The notes below the pieces were generated by a model, which saw only the letters and a list, made by a program, of their open reading frames with translations, was not told where the DNA came from and made no database searches. DNA of 64,000 nucleotides from DGNJ01 sp002388905 (GTDB taxonomy: Bacteria > Pseudomonadota > Gammaproteobacteria > Pseudomonadales > Porticoccaceae), in NCBI GenBank assembly GCA_036843405.1, contig DAITSJ010000001.1:1-64000 (forward strand), in the 5' to 3' direction. The position numbers and the translations under genes are program-made. Below, in pieces: positions 43,047 through 53,251 of this stretch; position 1 is the stretch's first letter, and each line of letters opens with the position of its first letter.

Positions 43047-46000
43047 TTACCCCGTTTCCTTCGCCTTGAGCAGGTCGTAGACGTTATGCAAAAGCACGTC
43101 TTCCCGGTAGGGCTTGCCCAGATAGCGGTCGACCCCCATGGCCAATGCCCGTTCCCGGTGCTTTTCGCCGGTTCGCGACGTGATCATGATAATGGGCAGG
43201 GATTTCAACCGCTGAGTACTGCGCACCAGGCGAGCCACCTCAAAGCCATCCATGCCCGGCATCTCGATATCCAGCAACATCAGGTCCGGCGTGTTGTCCT
43301 GCAAGACACGCATGGCATCGAGACCGTCCTTGGCGGTGATTACTTCGAACCCCTCCCGCCCCAGAAACCGCCCGGTGACCTTGCGCACGGTCACGGAGTC
43401 GTCCACCACCATAATGGTCCGCACCCGGTGGGGATCCGAGCTGTCCCGTTCCCGTGGCACAACGGGGGCAATGACGGGCACTGTTTTCTGGGCCCGCAGC
43501 AGCCCCTGGAGATCCAGAATAACGACCACGCGGCCGTCGCCCAGTATGGTTGCGCCGGACAGGCCCGGCACCCGGCTGAACTGGGGGCCCAGGGTCTTGA
43601 CCACGATCTCCCGGCTGCCCAGCAGGTCATCCACCTGGAGGGCGTAGTGACGACCCTCGCTGTAAACCAGGATCAGGGCGACCTTCCCTTCCAGGGTATC
43701 CAGCGTGGGCCGCAACTGCGGGTCCAGGAGGGTGCCCAGGTGGCGGATTTCGTAGTCCTCGCCGCCATACCGGAGGCGGGCGTCGGGATCCCGATAATAC
43801 GTTACCAGCTCGTCGACAGCCAGGCGAACGACGCCGCGGATGCTGTCGAGGGCCAGGGCGAAGGTGTCCTCTCCCACGGCAATCATCAGGGCGCGGTTTA
43901 CGGAAACGGTGAACGGCAAACGCACGGAGAACTCGGTGCCCTGGTCTATGCGGGTGGCGATGGCAATATTGCCGCCCAGCTGACGCACTTCGCTGTTGAC
44001 CACGTCCATGCCCACGCCGCGGCCGGACACCTCGGTAACCCGCGTCGAGGTGGAAAATCCCGGCTGGAAAATAAACTGCATGATTTCCTGTTCGCTCAAC
44101 GACGCATCTTCGCGGATAAGGCCCTTTTCCAGGGCTTTCCTTCGAATGGCCTCGACATCGAGCCCCCGACCGTCGTCGGACAGGCGGATGAGGACGTCGC
44201 CCCCCTCCCGGGAGAAGCTCAGGGAAATGGTACCTTCCTCGGGCTTACCGGCCTCGAGCCGGTGCTCGCGGTCCTCCAGGCCATGGTCGATGGCATTGCG
44301 GATCATGTGTTCCAGCGATGGCAGGATACGCTCCATCACCGACCGGTCGATTTCGCCTTCCACACTGCCCAGTTTCAGTGCCACGTCCTTGTCGAGTTCG
44401 CCGGCGACCTGGCGCACGATACGGCGCAGGCGCGGCACCAACCGAGAAAAGGGCACCATGCGCGTGCGCATCAGCCCTTCCTGCAAGTCCGTGTTGATCC
44501 GGGACTGGTGCAACAACAGGGATTCCGCGTCCCGCGACTTGTCCAGCAGCGTGTCCCGGAGGTCCTGCAGATCGGAGGCCGATTCGAGCATACTGCGGGA
44601 CAGTTGCTGGAGTTGGGAGTAACGATCCATTTCCAGGGGGTCGAATTCCTCTTCTCCCACCGAGGTCTCGATCTGCTCACGGCGGAAGGTGATTTGCGCG
44701 TCGGTCTCCACGCTCAGTCGCCGCACCTGATCCTGCATGCGACGGATGGTGGCCTGCATCTCGTCCAGGGAAAAGACAAACTCGCTGATCTGCTGCTCCA
44801 CCTGGCTGCGGGAGATACTGGTCTCGCCGGCCAGATTGACCAGGGTATCCAGCATGGGAGCGGAGATCTTGACCATCTCCTGGGGCATTCTTTTCTTTTC
44901 CGGCGCCGGCGGAACCTCGGTGACGGGGTCCACCTCGAAACCCTGGGGCGTGCCGGTGAACGGCAATACACGTGCCGACGGCCAGCCTTCGTCGTCGCCC
45001 CCGGGCGGTGGCGACCCCTGGTCTGTCGAAGGCGGCGTCACTTGCGGGCCGGGCTCGGGTTCCTGGGTCTCGACCGGCTGCGGTGCCGCTTCGGGTGTCC
45101 CATGCATCGCCGCCCGGATCTGCTCCGTGGCATTGAGCAGCCGATCATAGCGTTGCAGCATTTCCGGCATGGGAATAGCGGAGGCAGGCGCGCCCTCGCT
45201 ATCCTGTACCAGGCTCTCAAAGTCGTGGCTGGCGGTACCCATCGCGTCCAGGCCCGCCATCCGGGCGCCCCCCTTGAAGGTGTGCAGGGCCCGCTTGAGG
45301 CGCTCCGGCCAGCTGTTGTCCGATGGGTTTTCGCTCCAGGCCTGGAGGGCCTGTTCGATTTCCTCGAGCAGCTCATCCGCCTCGGCCAGGAAAATATCGA
45401 GGATTTCCGGGTCGGTGTCTTCGGGCAAAACACCGATGTCCGATGGAGGACTTGTGGCTTCCTCTCTGTCACCGGCACCCGGAATACGGTCCGCCTCGGC
45501 CGGGTCGTGCTCTACATGTTCGTCGGCCGCCGCGCTCTCGCCTTCCTCGCGAGTGCTGGTTTCCGGGGTCATATCAATTTGGGCCGCCTCGGTCCCGCTC
45601 TCCTCGGAGCCGGCCTCGTGCGGCGTATCGTCCGGCTCGAAGTTCTCGGCCGCGCCTGCGTATTCCTCGTCAAGGGCCTGGCGGATCATGCCGGTGGCGC
45701 TGGCCGGCACTATGTCGGCATCCCGGCCCGAATCAGGCCCGCTTTGCTCCGCCTGCCGGGATGCCATCTCGGCCAACGCGGCCATAAGCGCTCCGCCGGC
45801 GGGCTCCACTTCCTGGTGGGCGGCGACGGCATCCACCATGGCGATAAGCGTTTCATGGGCCTGGGCAAGGCGGGTAATACTCTCCTCGTCCGGTACGGTG
45901 CGCAGATCCGCCAGGTTATCGCAGGCCCCGGCCAGGACGCCTGCCAGGTCGGCAAGGACGGGGATATCGGCACGCTCGGCCGCTTTTTGCAATTCGCGCA

Positions 46001-48986
46001 GTTCGGGCGGCAAATCCGCCAGCGCCCGCCAGCACTGATCGGTACCCTCTCGACAGTCAGCGAAAAGGCGATCCGCAGCCATGAGGTTTTCCATCCCCTC
46101 GCGCATGACCCGTTCGAGATCCGCCGGGTCGCCGCCAAGCTGCGCGTCGACCCGCTCCTCGATGGCGGTATCGACAACCCGACCGCGCACTGACTCGATC
46201 CTGGCCTGCAGTGCCCGGTTGTCCGGCAACGCAGTGCCCCTGTGCCAGGCCTCGTTGCGGGACGCTTCACAGCAGGCCACGGCCTCGTCCAGCAAATCGA
46301 GGATTTCCCCGTTGACCGGAAGCCGGAAATTGCGCATTTCCCTGAGAAAACGTTCCAAGGGCGTGACAATCTCCGCCACCGAACCGATGTCGGCCATGTA
46401 AGCGCTTCCCTTCAACGTATGCAGCGCACTTTGCAGTGCGTTGTCGGGCACGTCATAAAAGGGCGACTTGCGACGCTGCGCGGCAACGAAATTCCGCACC
46501 ACCGCCAGGTAAGTCTCGGCTTCCGCCGAAAAAATGGCCAGCAACTCGTCGTCTGCCTCGGGACCGGCCACATCTTCATCGGCAGCCTGCGCCAGCTCCG
46601 CGCCGGTCGACGCCAAGGCCTCCTCATCGACATCCGGGCCCTGATCCGGCTCCTGTTCCGGTGCCTGCTCCGCCTCCTGATCCGGCGTCAAGGTCCCCGG
46701 CTCGGGAACCGGCTGCAGGGGTTGCCCGGTCGCCTTTGCCGACTCCCCCATGATTTCGGTTTCATCGCGTCCCTCGGCCAGCCCTTCACAGCGTTCAACC
46801 AGGGCATCCAACATCTCGGGCGCGACGCCGCTGTTGCCAGCATCGAAATCGGCGAGCAACGCAGGCAGCAGTTCGACAACATCTTCCACCGTCCGGCGGA
46901 GCAGGGGGCCTTCCTCGATCTTATGATCGATCAGCCGGTTGAGCATGTTTTCCAGGGCCCAGGCCAGTTCCCCGATGTCCTCGGCCCCCACCATGCGACC
47001 GCTGCCCTTGAGCGTATGAAAGGCGCGGCGGGTCTCGATCAGGGCACTGTCCTGGCTATTGTCGAGCCAGTTGGGCACGCTGGTAGCGAGGGTATCGAGC
47101 ACCTCGCGGGCCTCGTCGATGAAGATCTCCTTGATTTCAGGATCCACCTCATCGCCCGAGTCGGGTTCTTCGCCGCCATCGACGGCCAGGGTTTCCGGCT
47201 CACCATCGCCGGTTTCCGTTTGCTCCGGACGGTTTTCTTCTCCGGTCACCGTGCCATCGGCTTGCGCCGGCGGCGCGGCGGCGACCAGGGAAACCACATT
47301 GGCGGCCCTCGCCTCGTAACCCAGCTTGGCAATATTTCTCTCGGCGATATCAAGGACCGACTGATCCTCTTCCCCGGCGACCGCGGCGAGACCTTCCAGG
47401 TAGTATTCGACACTGGTGATGGCGTCCGCCAGGGCATCCAGCGACTCCCAGTCCGGCGTCCGGCGACGATCGATGATATCCCGGCCCACGAATCGCCCAC
47501 AGGCGGCAATGATCTCGCCCGAGCGCTCCAGCCCGGCCAGGCGCATCGCTCCGACAAGCTGGTCAATCCCGGCGGGCACGGGCTCCAGGAAAGCGGGATC
47601 CATGCGCGCGGCGATATATTCGACAATGGCTTCCTTGACCTGCTCGATACCATTGCTGATTTCCCGAAAAAGAGCCCCGCGAGCCCGGTTGAACTCGAGG
47701 CGCCGCTCAACCGGCAGGCCCGCGCTTTCGGCACTGTCCCGGTAGTCTGATTGCCAGGCAATGAGCGCGGTTTCCAGGTCGATGATGCGCGCGGCCAGAC
47801 TTTCAAGCTCCCCGTCGCCGGGTCTCTCACCCGCGTCAATCCAGCCCCGGATGCGAGCGATGATACTTTGGGTTTCGTCCCGCAAACGGACCTGACCGGT
47901 CATGGCGAAAGTGTCTGCTATACGCTTCAGGTAGGGAAGCGTGCGCTCGAGACTGCCGACGGTCCGGTCGTCGCCCATGAATTCGTCGACCATATCCTTG
48001 ACGGCGTCAAGCTCCTTGGCAAGGCCGACAGAGATGGCCTCCACCACCTCCCTGTCGAAGCTGGGCACCATACCTTTGCCGGCATCCTCGAGGACGCCGA
48101 CGGGCAGGGCATCGTCCAGCTTGAAATCATCCCGGACGGCGGCGATCCGGGGAGTTTCGGCCCCCGAGAAAGCCACGTAGTAAAGCAGACTCTTAAACAG
48201 ACTTTCCGGAAATGGATCTGTCAGGGCGATCTTGCCCCGGTCGATGAGCGCACGTATCTCCCGGTCGAGTTCCCTGAGCAGTAGCCGGACGGCCAGGGTC
48301 AGGGGAATGCTGTGGTGAAAAACCCCCTCAACCACTGCGCCGGCCACCCGCCAGAGTTGTTCCCGCGGCGTACCCCTGGCGATTTCCCGAAGCCTCGCGA
48401 ATACCTTTTCCAGGTTGGCGGCATGTTTGTCCGGCTCCTGCTGCTTGAGCAGGCCCAGCAGGGCCAGCTGGTACATCTGGCGAAGCTTTCGGGTCAGTAC
48501 TTCGAGGGCCTGGTCATCCGCCGGCGGCAGTTCACGCGGCACCTCTCCCAGCGGTGACAAGTCCGGGGCAAACAGAATATTGTCGGTGGCAAGCCTGTCT
48601 CCCCGAACCGCCCGCAGGTCATTGAGGAGACTCAGCAACAGGGCAGGCTGGTCACTGCCGGTGGTGGTGATGTGCTTAAGATAACTGGGTACCTTGTGAA
48701 TGGCCTGAATCAGCACCTCGCAGGCTTCCGGTACACTCTTGACCTTGCCGGCGATCAGCGCCCCGACCAGTTGCTCCATCTCGTCCACCAGAAGCTCGCC
48801 ACCGGCGCATTGGGCCATCTTGAGGGAGCCGCCGACCTGATGGACGTAGCCCAGGCAAAACCGTAGCTGGGCTTCGTCTTCGTTATCCTGAAGGAAGGCT
48901 TCGAGTGCGTCGAAAGCCTGGGTCAGGCTGCTCTCCACCTCGTCGGTAAGCCATTCGAGTCCCTGGAGCGTGCGATGCGTTTCCAT
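43047..48986 (-). CDS. chpA: Hybrid CheA-type histidine kinase with multiple HPt domains
   Basis: Predicted 1979 aa; the P. aeruginosa homologue is 2472. It is the central kinase of the chemosensory system for type IV pili. Canonical HPt motifs (HTxKG) are seen at His657, His856 and His1235, plus an N-terminal variant 'VHQVGGSLKM' (His49). The long acidic linkers between them are low complexity. The CheA core follows: dimerisation from about 1370, ATPase with 'IRNAIDHGLED' (about 1560), 'DDGRGLD' and 'GRGVGMDVV', a CheW domain (about 1690-1830) and a C-terminal receiver with Asp1906 in 'LMLLDIEMPG'. The ATG follows GAGGTGGGTA. Confidence 0.96.
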   Translation of the reverse strand: METHRTLQGLEWLTDEVESSLTQAFDALEAFLQDNEDEAQLRFCLGYVHQVGGSLKMAQCAGGELLVDEMEQLVGALIAGKVKSVPEACEVLIQAIHKVPSYLKHITTTGSDQPALLLSLLNDLRAVRGDRLATDNILFAPDLSPLGEVPRELPPADDQALEVLTRKLRQMYQLALLGLLKQQEPDKHAANLEKVFARLREIARGTPREQLWRVAGAVVEGVFHHSIPLTLAVRLLLRELDREIRALIDRGKIALTDPFPESLFKSLLYYVAFSGAETPRIAAVRDDFKLDDALPVGVLEDAGKGMVPSFDREVVEAISVGLAKELDAVKDMVDEFMGDDRTVGSLERTLPYLKRIADTFAMTGQVRLRDETQSIIARIRGWIDAGERPGDGELESLAARIIDLETALIAWQSDYRDSAESAGLPVERRLEFNRARGALFREISNGIEQVKEAIVEYIAARMDPAFLEPVPAGIDQLVGAMRLAGLERSGEIIAACGRFVGRDIIDRRRTPDWESLDALADAITSVEYYLEGLAAVAGEEDQSVLDIAERNIAKLGYEARAANVVSLVAAAPPAQADGTVTGEENRPEQTETGDGEPETLAVDGGEEPDSGDEVDPEIKEIFIDEAREVLDTLATSVPNWLDNSQDSALIETRRAFHTLKGSGRMVGAEDIGELAWALENMLNRLIDHKIEEGPLLRRTVEDVVELLPALLADFDAGNSGVAPEMLDALVERCEGLAEGRDETEIMGESAKATGQPLQPVPEPGTLTPDQEAEQAPEQEPDQGPDVDEEALASTGAELAQAADEDVAGPEADDELLAIFSAEAETYLAVVRNFVAAQRRKSPFYDVPDNALQSALHTLKGSAYMADIGSVAEIVTPLERFLREMRNFRLPVNGEILDLLDEAVACCEASRNEAWHRGTALPDNRALQARIESVRGRVVDTAIEERVDAQLGGDPADLERVMREGMENLMAADRLFADCREGTDQCWRALADLPPELRELQKAAERADIPVLADLAGVLAGACDNLADLRTVPDEESITRLAQAHETLIAMVDAVAAHQEVEPAGGALMAALAEMASRQAEQSGPDSGRDADIVPASATGMIRQALDEEYAGAAENFEPDDTPHEAGSEESGTEAAQIDMTPETSTREEGESAAADEHVEHDPAEADRIPGAGDREEATSPPSDIGVLPEDTDPEILDIFLAEADELLEEIEQALQAWSENPSDNSWPERLKRALHTFKGGARMAGLDAMGTASHDFESLVQDSEGAPASAIPMPEMLQRYDRLLNATEQIRAAMHGTPEAAPQPVETQEPEPGPQVTPPSTDQGSPPPGGDDEGWPSARVLPFTGTPQGFEVDPVTEVPPAPEKKRMPQEMVKISAPMLDTLVNLAGETSISRSQVEQQISEFVFSLDEMQATIRRMQDQVRRLSVETDAQITFRREQIETSVGEEEFDPLEMDRYSQLQQLSRSMLESASDLQDLRDTLLDKSRDAESLLLHQSRINTDLQEGLMRTRMVPFSRLVPRLRRIVRQVAGELDKDVALKLGSVEGEIDRSVMERILPSLEHMIRNAIDHGLEDREHRLEAGKPEEGTISLSFSREGGDVLIRLSDDGRGLDVEAIRRKALEKGLIREDASLSEQEIMQFIFQPGFSTSTRVTEVSGRGVGMDVVNSEVRQLGGNIAIATRIDQGTEFSVRLPFTVSVNRALMIAVGEDTFALALDSIRGVVRLAVDELVTYYRDPDARLRYGGEDYEIRHLGTLLDPQLRPTLDTLEGKVALILVYSEGRHYALQVDDLLGSREIVVKTLGPQFSRVPGLSGATILGDGRVVVILDLQGLLRAQKTVPVIAPVVPRERDSSDPHRVRTIMVVDDSVTVRKVTGRFLGREGFEVITAKDGLDAMRVLQDNTPDLMLLDIEMPGMDGFEVARLVRSTQRLKSLPIIMITSRTGEKHRERALAMGVDRYLGKPYREDVLLHNVYDLLKAKETG

Positions 48987-48998
48987 TACCCACCTCGC

Positions 48999-49868
48999 TT
49001 ATTCAATTCGCACATAGGCCTGCACCCCCGGGTAGCGATCCCGTTCGAGCCCCGGCGGCACCCAGTCGGACAGCTCCCCAGGACCCACCAGCAACAGACC
49101 GCCGACCTTCAGGCTGGCAACCAGCCGGGATACCACCTGTCGCCGACGCCACCGTCGAAAGTAAATCAAAACATTGTGGCAGAAGATGATATCCATGGCA
49201 TCGGCAAACGGCGGACTGACCGATTCGAGAATATTGCTTTCGATAAAACCGGTGCGATGCCGAAGATCATCCGCGACCCGGCAGTGGTCCGGGCCTTCCG
49301 GCACAAAAAAGCGAAGCTTTTCACCCACCGACAGCCCGGTCATGGCCGAGTCCCGGTAAATGCCGCGGCGGGCGGTTTGCAGGGCCTCCCGGCTGATATC
49401 GGTACCCATGACGCCGAAACGGGGCCGATGACCCGCCGCGTTGCAGGCGGCATAAAGTGTCATCGACAGGGAATAGCTTTCCTCACCCGTGGAGCATCCG
49501 ACACTCCAGGCGCTGAGCGTACCGGCAAGCTCGCTACGAGCGAGGCGCTCGGAAATTCGCTGCTCCAGGTACTCGAATGAATCCCGGTGACGGAAAAACC
49601 GGGTCTCCTTGTTCAACAGCCGGTCGAGCAGCAGCCCCCATTCGGCGTTACCCGACAGGGTCTCGAGGACTTCGCGGAAATAGGTGTCCGGATCCCTCAC
49701 GTCCAGTTCCGCCATGCGGCGGGCAATCTGACCACGGGCGAAGCGGTCCCGATCCGGCGCAATACGGACACCGGTGCGGTTTTCAAGCATTTCCTTCCAC
49801 AGACGGTACTGGCGATCGCTGATGCCGCTGTCATCCGGGAAGTCGATACGCGGTGCCGGATTTGCCAT
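48999..49868 (-). CDS. pilK: CheR-type chemoreceptor methyltransferase
   Basis: Predicted 289 aa. The SAM-binding motif 'WSVGCSTGEESYSLSM' and 'IFCHNVLIYF' identify a CheR methyltransferase. 'LLNKETRFFRHRDSFEYLE' in the N-terminal half is typical. It methylates glutamates of PilJ. It lies between pilJ and chpA with short gaps (20 and 12 bases), as in P. aeruginosa. Confidence 0.95.
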   Translation of the reverse strand: MANPAPRIDFPDDSGISDRQYRLWKEMLENRTGVRIAPDRDRFARGQIARRMAELDVRDPDTYFREVLETLSGNAEWGLLLDRLLNKETRFFRHRDSFEYLEQRISERLARSELAGTLSAWSVGCSTGEESYSLSMTLYAACNAAGHRPRFGVMGTDISREALQTARRGIYRDSAMTGLSVGEKLRFFVPEGPDHCRVADDLRHRTGFIESNILESVSPPFADAMDIIFCHNVLIYFRRWRRRQVVSRLVASLKVGGLLLVGPGELSDWVPPGLERDRYPGVQAYVRIE

Positions 49869-49888
49869 GGGACCCCGGGACGGCGCCG

Positions 49889-52231
49889 CTACGCCCGGTG
49901 CTTGGTGGATTTGGAATCGCTGTCGATATCGAATTCACCCAGGTCGATATCGGCAAGTTCGTCCTCCAGTTCGCTGTGGGCGGCCTGCTGTCGAGTTGCA
50001 CCCGCGTGGCGTCCCCTATCCTCTTCCTCGAACACATCGGAAAGCGAGGGCACGCCCGCGTCATCGGTTTTCTCCTCCTGGCGGGGGTAGTCGAGCACTC
50101 GATCATCCTCGGAATAACCGGCCGAACCACGAATTTCGCCGCTTTCAACGGCGCCGGGCAAATCCTCACCTTCGTCCGTTTCCTCAATGGTCTCGGGCGT
50201 TGGCTCGAAATCCAGTTTCCGGTGCAGGCGGCTCTCGTCGACGGGCAGCTTGAAGCCTGACACGAACTCGCGCAATTCCACCGACATTTCCGCCAGCTCG
50301 CCGATCGAGTTGGCGGTATTGTTTGTGCCCGCCAGAGTCTGGGACGTGATGTCCTGGATAACGTTCATGGTGTTGGAAATATGGCCCGCGGTGGTGGCCT
50401 GGTGACGGGCCGCCGTGGAGATATCCTGGATCAGTTCCGCAAGGCTGGTGGATACGGTCTGGATTTCCCCCAGTGCGGAGCCGGCGTCGTGGGCCAGCTC
50501 GGCACCCTTGACCACCTCCGATGTGGTCTGCTCCATGGAGGACACCGCCTCGTTGGTGTCCGTCTGAATGGCATTGACCAGGGTGGAGATTTGCTTGGTG
50601 GCGTTGGCCGAACGCTCCGCGAGCCGCTGGACTTCGTCCGCCACCACCGCGAAGCCGCGACCGGCATCCCCGGCCATGGAGGCCTGGATGGCGGCATTCA
50701 ACGCGAGAATGTTGGTCTGGTCGGCAATATCGCCGATCAGGGAAACAATATCGCCGATCTCCTGGGAGCTTTCCCCCAGGCGCTTGATGCGCTTTGAGGT
50801 GTCCTGGATCTGCTCCCGGATGGTATCCATGCCGGTGACGGTGCTCTGGACAACCGTGGCACCGTTGGTGGCGAGCCGCACCGATTTATCGGCAACCGCC
50901 GCCGACTCCGAGGCGTTGGCAGACACCTGATCGATGGTGATGGCCATTTCATTGATGGCAGCGGAAGCGCCGGCGATCTCCTGGGCCTGGTGTTCGGAGG
51001 ATTCGGTAAGCTGCATGGCCGTGGCGCGGGTCTCATTGGCGGCGGCGGATACGTTCTCGGCGGTATCCTGGATCCGCGCCACCAGTTCCCGGAGCTGGAG
51101 GATGGCGAAGTTGATGGCGTCGGCAATGGCACCGGTGAAATCCTCGGTAACCGTTGCCTGAGCGGTGAGGTCGCCGTCGCCGAGCCCCTCGATTTCATCG
51201 AGTAGCCGGAGAATGGCCTGCTGATTCTTTTCGTTGGCTTCCGCGCTCTCGCGCAGCCGCCGGCGGGTACCGGCATAGATCTGCAGGCCGATCAGGGCCA
51301 GGAAGACGGCGGCAAGGATACCCGCCGCCAGGGCAGTCTGGTTGGTAAAGGTGCGCTGCTGGGGCAGGTTGCCGATAGCATCGGCCAGACCGGCGATATT
51401 TTCCAGCAGGCTGGGAGTCTGGTCGAGGATGGCTTCCGTTGCCTGGCGGGCGCGGAACAGCGCCGGCGCCGCCTCGAAAATCTCCTCAATGGAGTTACTG
51501 ACAAATTCGAATTGTGTGGAAATTCGCTCGAGACTCTCCTGTGCCTGGGCGTTGGTAACGCGGCTGATACCGAGCGCCCGGTCGCCGCTTTTCATGCCCT
51601 GCAGGACTCGCCCGAACAGGTTGGCATCGCGGTTGAACTGGTCCGCGGCAATTTCCGCGTCCTCGCCCCCGGCGAGCATTTTGTCCACGTTGCGCCCGAT
51701 ACGCTCGGCGCGCCAGGACTGGGCCTGGGCAACCGCTACCTGATCCGCCGGGGCACCACTGTCGAGCAGCAATTCAACCACCCGGGTGTGTTCCTGCTGT
51801 AATTGGGGCAGGCGTTCGTTGAGCGTCGCCACCACGTCGTTGAGGAAGATGATGGTCTCCTTGTCCGCCAGGATGGTCTCGACACTTTCCTGGATGCCGG
51901 ACCAGGTCTCCTCGAAACGGCGCATGGTGGCATCGGGCAACTCCTCGCCGCTCTTGCTCAATCGCTGCCATGTTCCCTCCATCTGGCCCATCACCGACTC
52001 CAGTTCGGCAAAGGCTTCTTCCCGACCCTCGGTGGCCTCGCGGGACAGCCCGGAAATCCGATAGGACAGGGCACGCAACTCCGAAACCAGTTCCAGGTTG
52101 TTCTTGTCCCTGGCGGCATCCGTAAAAACAACGGTCAGGTTGAAGACGACGAACCCGACCAGGGCTATAAAAGCCAGGGACAGGAACAGTATCGGCCCAC
52201 TGATTCGCGTTTTTTCGTTTCCTTCTTTCAT
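49889..52231 (-). CDS. pilJ: Type IV pilus chemoreceptor (methyl-accepting protein)
   Basis: Predicted 780 aa, about 100 longer than P. aeruginosa PilJ (682). One helix lies at residues 10-36 ('FLSLAFIALVGFVVFNL') and a second at about 298-318 ('ALAAGILAAVFLALIGL'), flanking a periplasmic sensor domain. A HAMP-like region and the signalling hairpin follow ('EVQRLAERSANATKQIS'). After about residue 665 a roughly 110-residue tail rich in Asp, Glu and Ser follows ('ELEDELADIDLGEFDIDSDS'), unusual for the family. There is no C-terminal CheR-docking pentapeptide. Confidence 0.94.
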   Translation of the reverse strand: MKEGNEKTRISGPILFLSLAFIALVGFVVFNLTVVFTDAARDKNNLELVSELRALSYRISGLSREATEGREEAFAELESVMGQMEGTWQRLSKSGEELPDATMRRFEETWSGIQESVETILADKETIIFLNDVVATLNERLPQLQQEHTRVVELLLDSGAPADQVAVAQAQSWRAERIGRNVDKMLAGGEDAEIAADQFNRDANLFGRVLQGMKSGDRALGISRVTNAQAQESLERISTQFEFVSNSIEEIFEAAPALFRARQATEAILDQTPSLLENIAGLADAIGNLPQQRTFTNQTALAAGILAAVFLALIGLQIYAGTRRRLRESAEANEKNQQAILRLLDEIEGLGDGDLTAQATVTEDFTGAIADAINFAILQLRELVARIQDTAENVSAAANETRATAMQLTESSEHQAQEIAGASAAINEMAITIDQVSANASESAAVADKSVRLATNGATVVQSTVTGMDTIREQIQDTSKRIKRLGESSQEIGDIVSLIGDIADQTNILALNAAIQASMAGDAGRGFAVVADEVQRLAERSANATKQISTLVNAIQTDTNEAVSSMEQTTSEVVKGAELAHDAGSALGEIQTVSTSLAELIQDISTAARHQATTAGHISNTMNVIQDITSQTLAGTNNTANSIGELAEMSVELREFVSGFKLPVDESRLHRKLDFEPTPETIEETDEGEDLPGAVESGEIRGSAGYSEDDRVLDYPRQEEKTDDAGVPSLSDVFEEEDRGRHAGATRQQAAHSELEDELADIDLGEFDIDSDSKSTKHRA

Positions 52232-52287
52232 TGGTTCATGCTCCCGGCAAGATTGCCTGTTCTAGCTCCTTGGGAAAGCGCGCCATT

Positions 52288-52827
52288 CTACACCGCAACA
52301 TCCATGAAGCGCTGATCATTGAGAAGTTGCTCCGGACGCATGAGCAACCAGTTGTCCCGGTCCGACCGGAACGCACCCGGTACGTAGGGGGACAATTCAG
52401 CCGGTATATCATCACGTTCCCGGCTGAAGGTATTGACGGGAAAATGCTTCATGCCGATCACTTCGTCCACGATCAGGCCCACCGCCACTTCCGAATTGTC
52501 CAGCAGCAGGGCTCGCTGTTGCTTTGGGCTGCTGCGCAGGCTCCTGCCCAGGAAACCGGCCAGATCGACAATGGGCAGCAATTTGCCCCTGACGTTGGCA
52601 ACCCCCTTGACCCAGGGCTTCACCCGAGGCAGCCGCGTACAGCCCGGCACTTCGAGAATCTCGTTGATTTCTTCAATAAAAACTGCCAGGTCGACACCCA
52701 ATACCCGAAAACAAATCGCAGAGCGGGTGGGTGTATAGTCCACCTGGGCGGGCAGCTGACGGGCCTGGCGCGCATACGTTCGCGCCAGTTCCGAATAGCG
52801 GGCATAGGCCTCGTTAATCTCTGTCAC
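52288..52827 (-). CDS. pilI: CheW-like adaptor
   Basis: Predicted 179 aa. CheW fold: 'AICFRVLGVDLAVFIEEINEI' (in part), 'VKGVANVRGKLLPIVDL' and 'LIVDEVIGMKHFP'. It couples PilJ to ChpA. It lies between pilH and pilJ, as in P. aeruginosa, with an 18-base gap to pilH and 56 bases to pilJ. Confidence 0.95.
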   Translation of the reverse strand: MTEINEAYARYSELARTYARQARQLPAQVDYTPTRSAICFRVLGVDLAVFIEEINEILEVPGCTRLPRVKPWVKGVANVRGKLLPIVDLAGFLGRSLRSSPKQQRALLLDNSEVAVGLIVDEVIGMKHFPVNTFSRERDDIPAELSPYVPGAFRSDRDNWLLMRPEQLLNDQRFMDVAV

Positions 52828-52845
52828 AGTTGCACCTATCCGTCG

Positions 52846-53208
52846 CTAGGCGACGAACTGCTGGATCGTCGACAATAATTCCTTTTCCGTGATGGGCTTG
52901 GCCAGGTAGGCCTTGGCTCCCTGCCTGGTGCCCCAGACACGATCGGTTTCCTGGTTCTTGGTAGTGACGATGACCACGGGGATATGGCTGGTTTCCCTGG
53001 CCTTTGTGAGTTGGCGAGTGGCCTGGAAACCGTTGATCCCGGGCATGACGATATCCATGAGCACCACATCGGGCTGTTCGTTTTTGGCGATTTCCAGGCC
53101 CGCTTCCCCCGATTCAGCGACAAGAACGCTGTGACCGTGCTTTTCCAGCATCCGCGCAAGCTGATGGACCTCGGTGGACGAGTCATCAACAATGAGGATT
53201 TTTGACAT
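52846..53208 (-). CDS. pilH: Response regulator, CheY-like
   Basis: Predicted 120 aa, a single receiver domain. The acidic pocket is 'IVDDSSTE', the phospho-Asp is in 'VVLMDIVMPG', the Thr in 'VIVTTKNQ' and the Lys in 'LAKPITEKE'. PilH is one of two CheY-like outputs of the Pil-Chp system, linked in P. aeruginosa to pilus retraction. Confidence 0.95.
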   Translation of the reverse strand: MSKILIVDDSSTEVHQLARMLEKHGHSVLVAESGEAGLEIAKNEQPDVVLMDIVMPGINGFQATRQLTKARETSHIPVVIVTTKNQETDRVWGTRQGAKAYLAKPITEKELLSTIQQFVA

Positions 53209-53251
53209 GGTTTTACCCTCTCATTAACTATCCGGAACCCTCCAGGTCCGA

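Noticed and set aside
43086..46193. A 1035-codon open frame on the plus strand opposite chpA, rich in Gly, His and Gln
   Set aside because: It is antisense to the clear ChpA kinase domains, has no recognisable domain, and long antisense frames are expected in GC-rich genes.
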